NCBI GenBank assembly: GCA_900557435.1 | Contig: USSH01000017.1 | Span: 1 to 17,426 of the forward strand | Source of the DNA: an uncultured Coprococcus sp. | GTDB lineage: Bacteria; Bacillota; Clostridia; Lachnospirales; Lachnospiraceae | Length of the DNA: 17,426 bases | Direction of reading: 5' to 3' | In this document: piece after piece, positions 1-7,090 of the stretch | How the letters are laid out: each line of letters starts with the position of its first letter | How positions within the stretch are numbered: the first letter of the stretch is position 1 | Translations under genes and position numbers: made by a program | Notes under the pieces: model-generated | Told to the model about the DNA's origin: nothing | Seen by the model: only the letters and a program-made list of their open reading frames with translations | Database searches by the model: none

Positions 1-435
1 CTTACCACCCTTTGCATAAGGTGCAAGAAGGTCGATGACCTTGATACCTGTCTCAAGAATCTCTTCTGCAGGATTCTGTTCTTCAAATGTTGGAGGTTCT
101 CTGTGGATTTCCCACTTCTCCTCCGCATCTGGCTGTTCTTTGCCATCAATAGCCTCTCCTAAGACATTAAATAATCTTCCAAGAGTCTTTTCTCCTACTG
201 GAGTTGTTATACCTTTACCTGTCGCTGTTACTTCCATATCCCTGCACAAACCTTCACTTGATGCAAGCATGATACAGCGGACAGTGTTATTGCCTATATG
301 CTGTGCGACTTCCATCACACATCTTTTACCGCCATTATCAACTTCAAGTGCGTCTCTGATTGCCGGAAGTTCCTCATCTTGAAACTCTACATCGACAACA
401 GGACCCATTACCTGAATAATCTTCCCTTTCTTCAT
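1..435 (-). CDS. atpD: F-type ATP synthase subunit beta, N-terminal part (cut by window edge)
   Basis: Catalytic beta subunit of the F1 sector, where ADP and phosphate become ATP on the cytoplasmic face of the membrane. Only the first 145 codons are in the window. They begin [18 protein letters not shown], the usual beta-barrel start of AtpD, and contain the family stretches [13 protein letters not shown] and [18 protein letters not shown]. The Walker A loop would follow just beyond the edge, so it cannot be checked. The ATG at 435 has an AAGGAGG ribosome site a few bases upstream. The gene follows atpG by about 59 bases, the standard order, and atpC is expected beyond the edge. Identity is clear from the sequence and from the operon. 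Confidence 0.97.
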   Translation of the reverse strand, partial: MKKGKIIQVMGPVVDVEFQDEELPAIRDALEVDNGGKRCVMEVAQHIGNNTVRCIMLASSEGLCRDMEVTATGKGITTPVGEKTLGRLFNVLGEAIDGKEQPDAEEKWEIHREPPTFEEQNPAEEILETGIKVIDLLAPYAKGGK

Positions 436-494
436 AAATCCTCCTTCGCACAAATCACATTTTAAGAAACACTAACCAAGATTATATCTGGAAA

Positions 495-1388
495 TCACTT
501 CTTGCGCTTCTTTTTCTGTGATTTTGCACCAGCTATTACTTCTGTTATCTCCTGTGTAATCGCCGCCTGTCTGGCACGATTATAAAGAATATCCAACTCA
601 TGAAGCATGTCCTTCGCACTCTTGGAAGCAGCTTCCATCGCCATCATTCTGGCGTTCTGCTCACATGAATACGACTCAACTAAAGCACCATATATGAAAC
701 CAACCAGATAATCTGGAACAATTCTATCCATAACGACTTCTGGAGAAGGCTTTAAGGCAAGCTCCTCTCGCTTGTAATCCACTGGAATCTGGATATTGAA
801 ATCTGCCTTTTTCAGTGGAAGAAGCTGTGATATCTGTGTTTCCTCCTGTATGGCGTTAACCATACTTGTATATATGATATAGACCTCGTCTAATTCTTCA
901 TCCCTGTACAATTCAAGAATCTCCTCAGCGATATTTCTCGCTCTGTTAAGAGTAGGATTCTGTACAGTATAATGAAACTGCTTCTCTATCTCTATACCAC
1001 GCTGTTCAAAATAATGTCTTCCTAATTCGCCAAGTACGAACAGTGAATGGTTTGGATGGTTTTTAAGATGCTCCTCTGCAATCTTTAATACATTGTGGTT
1101 ATATGAACCGGCAAGGCCCTTATCAGCAGTTATAACTATATATCCAACCTTTCTGTCATCCATTGGAATGTCATCATTGGATTTGAAATAAATGCTGTCG
1201 ATATCTGGAATATGTCTTAATATTCGGCTCATCTCTGACTGCAATGTAAAGAAATATGGTTCTGTATCTGAGAGCATCTTCTTGGATTTTTTAAGTTTAG
1301 AAGAAGAGATCATATACATGGCATTAGTAATCTTTAATGTATCATTGATACTTTTAATTCGATCCTGTATTTCCTTAGTGTTTGCCAT
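495..1388 (-). CDS. atpG: F-type ATP synthase subunit gamma
   Basis: Central rotary stalk of F1, which turns inside the alpha3-beta3 ring and passes torque from the c-ring. The 297-residue product is in the normal range for the family. It has the N-terminal helix (KITNAMYMISSSKLKKSK, about residues 19-36), the conserved TADKGLAGSYN turn near residue 87, and the C-terminal helix with YNRARQAAITQEITEVIAGA. Unlike many relatives it ends in a short basic tail, KKKRKK. The ATG at 1388 is preceded by a GAGGATAAT ribosome site. It lies 25 bases after the atpA stop, so the two are very probably cotranscribed. Confidence 0.97.
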   Translation of the reverse strand: MANTKEIQDRIKSINDTLKITNAMYMISSSKLKKSKKMLSDTEPYFFTLQSEMSRILRHIPDIDSIYFKSNDDIPMDDRKVGYIVITADKGLAGSYNHNVLKIAEEHLKNHPNHSLFVLGELGRHYFEQRGIEIEKQFHYTVQNPTLNRARNIAEEILELYRDEELDEVYIIYTSMVNAIQEETQISQLLPLKKADFNIQIPVDYKREELALKPSPEVVMDRIVPDYLVGFIYGALVESYSCEQNARMMAMEAASKSAKDMLHELDILYNRARQAAITQEITEVIAGAKSQKKKRKK

Positions 1389-1413
1389 ATTATCCTCATT
1401 TCTGCACTATTGC

Positions 1414-2913
1414 TTATTCAGCAAATTCTTTGACTGCATCCATAATCTGGTTAACGATTGTATCATCAATCGCTTTAGTCTCTTCTATCTTTCTTCCAAT
1501 CTCAGGATGTTTAAGGTCAAGATAGTCAAGCAGTTCTGACTGATGCTTCTTGACATCCTTAGTAGGAATACTATCAAATGCGCCATGGCTTGCCATTATA
1601 AGTGTCATAACCTGTTCATGCATTGACAGTGGATGGCATAATGGCTGCTTGAGCAGTTCCATAAGTGCCTTACCATGTGCAAGCTGTGCCTTAGTCGCAT
1701 CATCAAGGTCAGATGCAAACTGTGTGAACACTTCCATCTCTCTGTACTGTGCAAGGTCAATTCTTATGCTTCCTGATGCCTTCTTCATAGCCTTTGTCTG
1801 TGCAGCACCACCAACTCGTGATACTGACAGTCCGACATTGACCGCAGGTCTCATACCTGAGAAAAACAGATCACTCTCAAGGAATATCTGTCCATCCGTG
1901 ATAGATATAACATTTGTAGGTATATAAGCAGATACATCACCTGCCTGTGTCTCGATAATAGGAAGGGCTGTGATAGAGCCTCCGCCCAGCTCATCCTTAA
2001 GCTTACTTGATCTCTCAAGAAGTCTTGAATGGAGATAGAAAACATCTCCAGGGTATGCCTCACGTCCTGGTGAACGTCCGAGGAGCAATGACAATGTTCT
2101 GTAAGCAACAGCGTGCTTGGACAGATCATCATACACGATCAGCACATCCTTGCCCTTATGCATAAAGTACTCAGCGATAGCTGTACCTGAATAAGGCGCA
2201 ATATACTGAAGTGGTGCTGAATCACTTGCTGTAGATGCAACGACTATCGTGTAGTCCATGGCATCATATTTGTTCAGGTTATTTACAACCTTGGCTATTG
2301 TTGAAGCCTTCTGACCTATAGCCACATATACACAGATGACATCCTTGCCCTTCTGATTCAGAATGGTATCTATCGCTATGGATGTCTTACCTGTCTGTCT
2401 GTCTCCTATGATCAGCTCTCTCTGTCCTCTTCCGATTGGGAACATGGCATCTATCGAGAGGATTCCTGTCTGAAGCGGCTGGTTGACCGACTTACGATCA
2501 ACTATGCTTGGAGCCGGATTCTCTATCGGACGATAATCCGTTGACTCTATGCTGCCCTTTCCATCTATAGGTGCTCCAAGGGCATCAACTATACGTCCGA
2601 TAAATGCATCGCCTACAGGGATTCCTGCACGCTTACCTGTTCTGCTGACCTTTGTTCCTTCTTTGATTCCTGTATCACGACCGAACAGAATACATCCTAT
2701 CTCTGTTCTTCTGATATCCTGAACCATACCTTTGACACCATTCTCAAAGACAACGATCTCGCCGTACATGGCATTGTCTATACCGTATACGGTTACTATT
2801 CCATCACCCACATAGATGACCTTACCGACTTCTTTGTCCCTGGAGTCAAAATCATAATTCTCTATCTCTTCTTTGAGTATAGAAATAATATCCTCTGAAC
2901 TAATTGAACTCAA
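1414..2913 (-). CDS. atpA: F-type ATP synthase subunit alpha (TTG start)
   Basis: Non-catalytic nucleotide-binding alpha subunit of F1. The 499-residue length is normal. Visible motifs are the Walker A loop GDRQTGKT (residues 170-177), the [19 protein letters not shown] block, and [16 protein letters not shown], which holds the arginine finger that completes the catalytic site of beta. The start is TTG at 2913. It is supported by a GAGGTGAT ribosome site that overlaps the end of atpH; only four bases separate the atpH stop from this start, which suggests translational coupling. No key residue appears lost. Confidence 0.98.
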   Translation of the reverse strand: MSSISSEDIISILKEEIENYDFDSRDKEVGKVIYVGDGIVTVYGIDNAMYGEIVVFENGVKGMVQDIRRTEIGCILFGRDTGIKEGTKVSRTGKRAGIPVGDAFIGRIVDALGAPIDGKGSIESTDYRPIENPAPSIVDRKSVNQPLQTGILSIDAMFPIGRGQRELIIGDRQTGKTSIAIDTILNQKGKDVICVYVAIGQKASTIAKVVNNLNKYDAMDYTIVVASTASDSAPLQYIAPYSGTAIAEYFMHKGKDVLIVYDDLSKHAVAYRTLSLLLGRSPGREAYPGDVFYLHSRLLERSSKLKDELGGGSITALPIIETQAGDVSAYIPTNVISITDGQIFLESDLFFSGMRPAVNVGLSVSRVGGAAQTKAMKKASGSIRIDLAQYREMEVFTQFASDLDDATKAQLAHGKALMELLKQPLCHPLSMHEQVMTLIMASHGAFDSIPTKDVKKHQSELLDYLDLKHPEIGRKIEETKAIDDTIVNQIMDAVKEFAE

Positions 2914-2917
2914 TTTA

Positions 2918-3433
2918 TCACCTCATAACCAGTTTCTGTCTAAGGGATTTGTACCTGCCCAGAATGCTTCTATCGTATTCGCGATCTCCCGTTCTTATGA
3001 CAAATCCACCTATCAATTCTTTTTTCTCCACCATGGAAAGCTGTACCGCCTTACTTCCGTACTCTTTCATAAGGAAGTTCTCGATACCAGCCTTCTGCTT
3101 ATCAGTTGGCGGTGTGACATAATAGAGAGTTGCCGAAAGGATATCCTGCTGCTCTCTGGCATACTTCTCATACTCGTCAAATATGTCATGTATCATGTCA
3201 AATCCATCGTTGTCACACAGGGTCTTCATGAAATTCACCAGATTCTTGTTCTCAAATCTGTCAAATACCCTGTCAACGACCTTGCGCTTATCTGCATGGC
3301 TGACCACCGGATCTGCCAGTGCATATACCAGCTCCGGACTGCCATCCACAAGCGCCTTTATCTCCTCCACCATGTCCTGACTGATTCCAAGCTGATAGAG
3401 GACAATTCCGTAATTAATTGCCTTCTGTGTCAC
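2918..3433 (-). CDS. atpH: F-type ATP synthase subunit delta
   Basis: Delta subunit, which ties the top of F1 to the b-subunit peripheral stalk. The product has the family pattern: an N-terminal helical domain ([15 protein letters not shown]), then a C-terminal region with [21 protein letters not shown] close to the end, matching the usual GxxIRxGDxxxDxSvxgrL signature. Two in-frame GTG starts are possible, at 3442 and 3433. I chose 3433 because the AGGTGAT just upstream is a long match to the 16S 3' end at good spacing; 3442 has only a weak site. Either start overlaps the end of atpF (20 or 29 bases), so translation is probably coupled. Confidence 0.94.
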   Translation of the reverse strand: MTQKAINYGIVLYQLGISQDMVEEIKALVDGSPELVYALADPVVSHADKRKVVDRVFDRFENKNLVNFMKTLCDNDGFDMIHDIFDEYEKYAREQQDILSATLYYVTPPTDKQKAGIENFLMKEYGSKAVQLSMVEKKELIGGFVIRTGDREYDRSILGRYKSLRQKLVMR

Positions 3434-3920
3434 CTGAATCACCTACTTCATTCAAAAACTCGTCATACATGGCCGAACCTGCTGATGCTGCATCGCCTTC
3501 ACCGCCCACGATCTTGCCGGCTGCTGCCATTGCAAGCTCTGCGATCTGTGACTGCATATCAGAAAGTGCCTTGTTCTGCTTGATCTCTATGGTCTTCTCC
3601 GCATCCTTTATCATCTTGACTGACTTTGCATCAGCCTGATCTATGATACGGCTGTACTCATTCTGGGCCTCCGCACGGGATTTCTCTCTGAGATCCCTGC
3701 ACTCAGCATCAACCCCTGCAAGGGTTTCCTCATACTGAGCCTTGAGCTTCATCGCTTCAGCCTTCTGATTGTTGGCATCTGATATAGAGCCAGCGATCAT
3801 CTCTTCTCTCTTCTTGATGACATCGTTGATCGGTCCTATCAAGAACTTCTTCAAAAGAAGAAACAGAACTATTAAGTTGATAATGGTGAATGCTATTGTA
3901 GAAAATTCTATATCAATCAT
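3414..3920 (-). CDS. atpF: F-type ATP synthase subunit b
   Basis: Peripheral stalk subunit b (F0). The 168-residue product has one N-terminal membrane helix (about residues 7-25, FTIINLIVLFLLLKKFLIGP) followed by a long charged helix rich in Ala, Glu, Lys and Gln, the coiled coil that reaches up to F1. The C-terminal 25 residues are Gly/Ala/Asp-rich and appear flexible. The ATG at 3920 has AGGAGTGG at normal spacing. The end overlaps atpH. The 125-base gap back to atpE is the largest inside the operon and holds the repeat hairpin listed separately. Confidence 0.96.
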   Translation of the reverse strand: MIDIEFSTIAFTIINLIVLFLLLKKFLIGPINDVIKKREEMIAGSISDANNQKAEAMKLKAQYEETLAGVDAECRDLREKSRAEAQNEYSRIIDQADAKSVKMIKDAEKTIEIKQNKALSDMQSQIAELAMAAAGKIVGGEGDAASAGSAMYDEFLNEVGDSGDTEGN

Positions 3921-3990
3921 ATAGCCACTCCTATCTTTCTGTTTCTATTATCTGCATATACAGATGAATCTGCAAATCTTCCGCAACTAC

Positions 3991-4043
3991 GGATTTCTAT
4001 TAGATATTCACTAGATATTCTCCAGATATCCACCCTGAAATCC
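3991..4043 (-). repeat. Three tandem 11-nt repeats enclosed in a stem-loop, atpE-atpF gap
   Basis: Read on the plus strand, three consecutive 11-mers occupy 3999-4009, 4010-4020 and 4021-4031: ATTAGATATTC, ACTAGATATTC and TCCAGATATCC. They are flanked by perfect 7-base inverted arms, GGATTTC at 3991-3997 and GAAATCC at 4037-4043. The transcript would form a closed loop immediately after the atpE stop codon. There is no T-run, so it is not an intrinsic terminator. A role in mRNA stability or processing, to set c-subunit output above that of b, is inference. Confidence 0.6.
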
Positions 4044-4045
4044 GA

Positions 4046-4270
4046 TTATTTAAGAAGAATGATTGCAAGAAGTCCAATAACGAAACCGTAGATAGCTGTT
4101 GCCTCTGCAAGGGCACAACCGATGATAAGAAGCTTTGTGATCTTTCCGTCTGCCTCCGGCTGTCTTGCTACAGCCTCAACTGCCTTTGATGTTGCAAGGC
4201 CGATTCCAAGTCCTGCTCCAAGTCCTACTAATGCTGCTATACCTGCTCCAATTGCTAATAATCCGTTCAT
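4046..4270 (-). CDS. atpE: F-type ATP synthase subunit c (ring proteolipid)
   Basis: Subunit c of F0, many copies of which form the membrane rotor. The 74-residue product is two membrane helices joined by the polar loop ARQPEADG (about residues 35-42), as in the family. The glycine-rich first helix ([15 protein letters not shown]) packs the ring. The ion-binding carboxylate is Glu56 in [10 protein letters not shown]. Compared with the known sodium-binding ring of Ilyobacter tartaricus, the Gln of helix 1 is Ile23 and the Ser after the Glu is Ala57, so the sodium ligands are missing and proton use is inferred. A strong ribosome site (AAGGAG) precedes the ATG at 4270. Confidence 0.97.
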   Translation of the reverse strand: MNGLLAIGAGIAALVGLGAGLGIGLATSKAVEAVARQPEADGKITKLLIIGCALAEATAIYGFVIGLLAIILLK

Positions 4271-4314
4271 ATCATTTTCTCCTTCTTATTTTCATTTTAA
4301 ATTTCAAATAACCT

Positions 4315-5004
4315 TTACTCCATCGCTTCCTGCATGTAAAGCGTAGTCAGGAAAGTAAATACAAATGCCTGCAAGAATCCATCAAAGAAATCAAAATACA
4401 GGCTGAGTGGGATAGGGACAATGAGTGGAACTACTGCCTCTATCAGTTTCATGATGACGAATGCTCCGAGAACATTACCGAAAAGTCGCATACACAGCGA
4501 CAGCGGCTTGATGACAAGCTCAAGTACATTGAGCGGTGCAACTATTGCTACCGGCTCTGCAAAGCTCTTGACCCAGCCCTTTGTTCCCTTTCCTCTTATT
4601 CCTGCCACCTGTACGAGCACTATACTCATGATGGCAAGCGAGGCCGTCACATTCAGATCCTTTGTCGGTGGTTTAAAACCAAACACACCCATGATGTTGG
4701 CCATACCAATGTACAGAATAACCGTTATCAGATATGGAACATACTTCATTCCAGCCTCTCCGATAACACCTTTGAACAGATTGTTAAAGGTCGTTATTAT
4801 GGTCTCCAGCACAAGCTGTTTCTTGCCAGGATTCTCGACCTTGAGATTCCTTACAAGTATGATAGATAACAACACTAGTACCGCCATAATGATCCATGTT
4901 ACCACCACGGATTCTGTTATCGGTATCCCACCAAATATTGGTATTGTAAATACTGTTTTGCATTGGAGTTCATTGGATAACTCTTCTGCCAGATCCGTAA
5001 GACA
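4315..5004 (-). CDS. atpB: F-type ATP synthase subunit a (5' end unresolved)
   Basis: Subunit a of F0, the static half-channel protein against which the c-ring turns. The product is strongly hydrophobic with about five or six membrane helices and contains the essential arginine in SLCMRLFGNVLGAFVI. The first ordinary start in frame is GTG at 4908, giving 197 residues, but it has no ribosome site. The frame stays open upstream to a stop at 5005-5007 and encodes family-like sequence (KTVFTIPIFGGIPITES) just before the first helix. No ATG, GTG or TTG lies in that extension. The ribosome site AAAGGAAG is followed by an ATG at 5005 that is in another frame and stops after 11 codons. Removing one T near 5000 would join that ATG to atpB as MSTDLAEEL. 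I therefore annotate the whole coding span and leave the start open: sequencing error, true frameshift or non-standard start. Confidence 0.88.
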   Translation of the reverse strand, partial: CLTDLAEELSNELQCKTVFTIPIFGGIPITESVVVTWIIMAVLVLLSIILVRNLKVENPGKKQLVLETIITTFNNLFKGVIGEAGMKYVPYLITVILYIGMANIMGVFGFKPPTKDLNVTASLAIMSIVLVQVAGIRGKGTKGWVKSFAEPVAIVAPLNVLELVIKPLSLCMRLFGNVLGAFVIMKLIEAVVPLIVPIPLSLYFDFFDGFLQAFVFTFLTTLYMQEAME

Positions 5005-5025
5005 TCACTTCCTTTCGCACTGTTT

Positions 5026-5054
5026 ATTATATGTCATGATGCCATTATCCATTT
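5026..5054 (-). promoter_or_regulatory. Possible promoter of the ATP synthase operon
   Basis: On the minus strand a perfect TATAAT -10 box lies at 5031-5026, about 20 bases upstream of the atpB ribosome site. The -35 region (around 5049-5054, AAATGG) is a poor match. It overlaps the end of the HAD gene. Transcription could instead read through from further upstream. Confidence 0.35.
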
Positions 5055-5518
5055 ATTATGGAAACAGCATTCCTGGCATCTGCCTCAGTCAACCCCACAA
5101 GTACATTCTCCGTATTGATCCAATGAGAATCAAGACCATAAGTCTCCCAGTCCATATCCATATCATCCAATATGACATATCCTTCCACGGAATTGGCGGT
5201 CACATACTCCTTAACCGCACATGCTCTGGTATAATTTTCATACTTGTTTCTAAGTTCATCCCCTGAAGGAGTTGCCCCATAGACTTCCAATCCAGCATCA
5301 GCAAGTCTGCCTATCAGTTCTCTTACATGTGCTTTACTGACTTCCTTATCAATCACCTGTTTTCTCCAGTCACTGGTCATAACCAGCTTAGCTTGTGTGG
5401 CATCAACTATCATTTTAAGATTCGCCACATTCTTTGGATTGATAAACTCCCCTTGTTTATCACACAGAAATTTTTCTGAATTCAGTACGCCGTCTACATC
5501 AAAAAATACTACATTCAT
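5045..5518 (-). CDS. Small HAD-superfamily phosphatase-like protein
   Basis: A 157-residue HAD-like protein. Motif I is VFFDVDGVLNS with the nucleophile Asp7 and the acid/base Asp9. Motif II is in KLVMTSDWR (Thr48/Ser49), and the acidic metal-binding motif IV is VILDDMDMD (Asp118/Asp119). The compact size, the TSDWR form of motif II and the ending GLTEADARNAVSIIN resemble the small HAD domain also found fused in RNA-repair 'Swiss army knife' proteins; substrate is unknown. The frame extends up to a TTG at 5590, but those 24 residues do not look like the family. I prefer the ATG at 5518, which has AGGGGAT about 10 bases upstream. It ends about 40 bases before atpB and shares its direction; there is no obvious functional link to ATP synthase. 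Confidence 0.85.
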   Translation of the reverse strand: MNVVFFDVDGVLNSEKFLCDKQGEFINPKNVANLKMIVDATQAKLVMTSDWRKQVIDKEVSKAHVRELIGRLADAGLEVYGATPSGDELRNKYENYTRACAVKEYVTANSVEGYVILDDMDMDWETYGLDSHWINTENVLVGLTEADARNAVSIING

Positions 5519-5797
5519 ACGGTCATAATCCCCTATTTTTTTATTTACGAGCTCTCTCGCTCCTTGCTTGCGTATTTTAGCACCATTCAAAACAAATTTA
5601 AAGTCATTTATTTGCCCTTATAGTCATATTTTAATCATTTTTTATATTTGTATTGTTTTTCACAACAAAAACTTAAATTTGTCACAGTTTTTCAAAGAAA
5701 CCCGCATAAAACCTAGCGTATCGCCAGTTTATACTTTTTTAATAATTTTAACGTTTAGTTTATAATCAGCAAACTTCTGTCAATTCCATTCAAACCA

Positions 5798-5854
5798 CTC
5801 TAAGCAGGGAGTCGCAAACGCCCTTATCGCGGACGGCGCCGCATGCAAATAGAG
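5798..5854. other. Predicted three-way-junction RNA fold or structured repeat
   Basis: Closing arms CTCTA (5798-5802) and TAGAG (5850-5854) enclose two helices: AGGG (5806-5809) with CCCT (5821-5824), and GCGG (5829-5832) with CCGC (5839-5842). Either strand could form it. The helices are short, so the fold is a suggestion, but the local GC richness in an AT-rich gap supports structure. It matches no RNA family that I can name; it could also be a dispersed chromosomal repeat. Confidence 0.4.
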
Positions 5855-5914
5855 GCCGAGAAACGAATGACATAGAGCGTGATAACACACACAGAATTGT
5901 TTGTCCAGGCACAA

Positions 5915-5936
5915 GTGACAGCCGTCCCCTGCCCAC
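5915..5936. repeat. Hairpin with GGGACGG loop, REP-like
   Basis: Plus-strand GTGACAG (5915-5921) and CTGCCCAC (5929-5936) pair with one bulge and one G-U pair around a CCGTCCC loop (GGGACGG on the other strand). Short palindromes with GGGACGG cores resemble REP-type repeats seen in many Clostridia; that resemblance is from memory and needs a copy-number search. Confidence 0.35.
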
Positions 5937-5937
5937 G

Positions 5938-5986
5938 AAAAAAGGCTATCTTCATATCGACGCCCAACGCTCGGTATGTGATAGCC
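5938..5986 (-). terminator. Intrinsic terminator-like hairpin, minus strand
   Basis: Arms GGCTATC (5944-5950 on the plus strand) and GATAGCC (5980-5986) pair perfectly. They are continued by CATA-x-CGA with TCG-x-TATG, leaving a loop of about ten bases. On the minus strand the hairpin is followed directly by six T residues (5943-5938). The plus-strand flank lacks a comparable T-run, so it reads as a minus-strand terminator. The nearest minus-strand promoter is at about 6083-6111. Confidence 0.65.
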
Positions 5987-6076
5987 TTGTTCCCTCTGCC
6001 GAAATCCGCCACCCCCATTGTGACAGATTATTGTTTGTAGAAAATGACCCCCTTGTCATCTCTCGATGTAACAGAT
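5938..6076 (-). ncRNA. Candidate small RNA of about 140 nt
   Basis: A minus-strand TATAAT box predicts a start near 6076, and the hairpin plus T6 predicts an end near 5938. The predicted RNA opens with a small hairpin (TGAC, loop AAGGGG, GTCA) around 6045-6060 and has a G-rich middle (GGGGGTGGCGG). No protein-coding frame with a ribosome site fits. It could also be a regulatory leader of the HAD gene, though that gene starts about 420 bases beyond the hairpin. No known RNA family was recognised. Confidence 0.4.
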
Positions 6077-6082
6077 ACTTCT

Positions 6083-6111
6083 ATTATACCTATTTGAAAA
6101 ACAAATGGAAG
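6083..6111 (-). promoter_or_regulatory. Minus-strand promoter of the candidate small RNA
   Basis: A perfect -10 box TATAAT at 6088-6083 (minus strand) has CTTCCA at 6111-6106 as a weak -35, spacing 17. It fires away from the XRE gene, so the two promoters are divergent. Confidence 0.45.
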
Positions 6112-6146
6112 AGATGTTTATACACCACTGCGCACCACAGTTTCAC

Positions 6147-6173
6147 ACAAAAGTGTATATTGTTACACTTTGT
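6147..6173. promoter_or_regulatory. Operator-like inverted repeat upstream of the XRE gene
   Basis: ACAAAAGTGTA (6147-6157) and TACACTTTGT (6164-6173) are inverted copies, differing by one A/T in the run, with a six-base spacer. The repeat ends two bases before the -35 box of the regulator promoter, a typical place for a repressor or autoregulator site. Which protein binds is not shown by the sequence; the adjacent XRE protein is the natural candidate. Confidence 0.5.
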
Positions 6174-6175
6174 TA

Positions 6176-6204
6176 TGGACATTTGACTTTCTTCTATATA
6201 TAAT
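6176..6204 (+). promoter_or_regulatory. Promoter of the XRE regulator
   Basis: TGGACA (6176-6181), a 17-base spacer and a perfect TATAAT (6199-6204) form a good vegetative promoter. It predicts a leader of about 80 bases before the ATG at 6290. Confidence 0.65.
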
Positions 6205-6289
6205 AAATATATCTGTTTGTATATTATGCATATTTATATGTAATTTTGCAGACAATTTTTATTTGTTTTTTATTAAGGGGTAGATTTAT

Positions 6290-7033
6290 ATGGGAGATTA
6301 TTACGATATAGGATATAGACTGAAGGATGTAATGGCTGAAAAGGGTGTAACTATCAGCCAGCTGGCAGATATGACCGGGATATCAGAGGACACGATAAAA
6401 GCTATAAGAAGCGGCAAGACCAAAAGTCCCGGGATCCAGCTCATGATATCCATTGCAGATGCGCTAGGCTGCACTATGGACGGATTTCTCCATCGCCAAA
6501 GTCTTACTCCGGAAGAACTCTACCTTCTCAGGAAATTCAGGACACTCAATATTCATGGCAAGAAAATGGTCATGCTCATGGCGGACTCAGAGGATCACAT
6601 GCAGTGCAAACTTCCCGCTGATTCCGCGGGACCCGGAACACGCAAGATACCATGCATATCATCCACACACACCCTCGCATCCAACACAGACTATTCAACT
6701 CATGCGACCGACTTTATAGATATACCCCGGGATTATTTCCCATCGGCAGACTACTGTCTTCGCCTTACAACCAATATGCTGCATCCCATCTATATGAAAG
6801 GGGATATTCTGGCTGTCGAGAAGGACTTCCCGAGATTTGGAGATATTGCCGTATTTCTGAATGAGGACGGCGTTGAGATGATCCGAAAGTACACTGAACG
6901 CGACGGTTCACCATACCTTGAAGCCGTCAGCAGATGCGACAAATCCATGTATCTCACAAGCGATATAATCTGCCTCGGAACTATTCTCGGCATAATCAGA
7001 CTTCAGGACACCCGGATGCCGCCTATATCTTAA
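6290..7033 (+). CDS. XRE-family regulator with a protease-dead LexA/CI-like C-terminal domain
   Basis: A 247-residue DNA-binding regulator. Residues 7-66 form an XRE/Cro-type helix-turn-helix (QLADMTGISEDTIKAIRSGK), followed by a variable linker to about residue 140. Residues 142-238 resemble the S24 peptidase-like domain of LexA and phage CI repressors: LTTNMLHPIYMKGDILAVE corresponds to the serine loop and GVEMIRKYTERDG to the lysine strand. The catalytic Ser position is Asn162, and the Lys position appears to be Arg199, so self-cleavage is not expected and the domain may only bind a ligand or dimerise. The ATG has AAGGGGT upstream. It is the only plus-strand gene; its promoter carries an inverted repeat, suggesting autoregulation. 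No phage genes are nearby. Confidence 0.85.
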   Translation: MGDYYDIGYRLKDVMAEKGVTISQLADMTGISEDTIKAIRSGKTKSPGIQLMISIADALGCTMDGFLHRQSLTPEELYLLRKFRTLNIHGKKMVMLMADSEDHMQCKLPADSAGPGTRKIPCISSTHTLASNTDYSTHATDFIDIPRDYFPSADYCLRLTTNMLHPIYMKGDILAVEKDFPRFGDIAVFLNEDGVEMIRKYTERDGSPYLEAVSRCDKSMYLTSDIICLGTILGIIRLQDTRMPPIS

Positions 7034-7090
7034 AATATCCAATGCAGTACCCGGCACATTGCTGATACTGGCTGATCACAGACAAAAACA

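Larger units (their letters stand above)
5519..6289. other. 771-base non-coding stretch with a GC-rich structured island
   Basis: No convincing gene is seen here. The flanks (about 5585-5790 and 6060-6289) are very AT-rich, whereas about 5798-6060 is clearly richer in G and C and full of inverted repeats. Sub-elements are listed separately: a three-way-junction-like fold, a GGGACGG-loop hairpin, a hairpin plus T-run reading on the minus strand, a minus-strand promoter, an operator-like repeat and a plus-strand promoter. A short minus-strand frame at 5824-6018 has no ribosome site and no recognisable protein pattern. A TATAAT at 5761-5766 on the plus strand lacks a good -35. Confidence 0.7.

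Noticed and set aside
2873..3583. Plus-strand 236-codon frame opposite atpH/atpF
   Set aside because: Shadow frame over three conserved atp genes; no domain pattern.
3999..4031. Tandem repeats as a CRISPR array
   Set aside because: Units are 11 nt with no spacers and no cas genes are present.
4421..5266. Long plus-strand open frame opposite atpB and the HAD gene
   Set aside because: It is the antisense shadow of atpB; no ribosome site, composition of a mirrored membrane protein, no family match.
5568..5765. Plus-strand 65-codon frame
   Set aside because: Very AT-rich low-complexity translation, starts inside the HAD gene's upstream extension and lacks a ribosome site.
5824..6018. Minus-strand 64-codon frame in the structured gap
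   Set aside because: No ribosome site, no recognisable protein pattern, and it overlaps a terminator hairpin and folded RNA.
5798..6060. Known housekeeping RNAs (RNase P, tmRNA, SRP RNA, 6S) or a cyclic-di-GMP riboswitch
   Set aside because: The conserved cores of these RNAs that I could recall are not seen; the fold does not match.
6290..7033. Prophage repressor marking a phage region
   Set aside because: No integrase, structural or other phage genes in the neighbourhood; neighbours are ordinary chromosomal genes.
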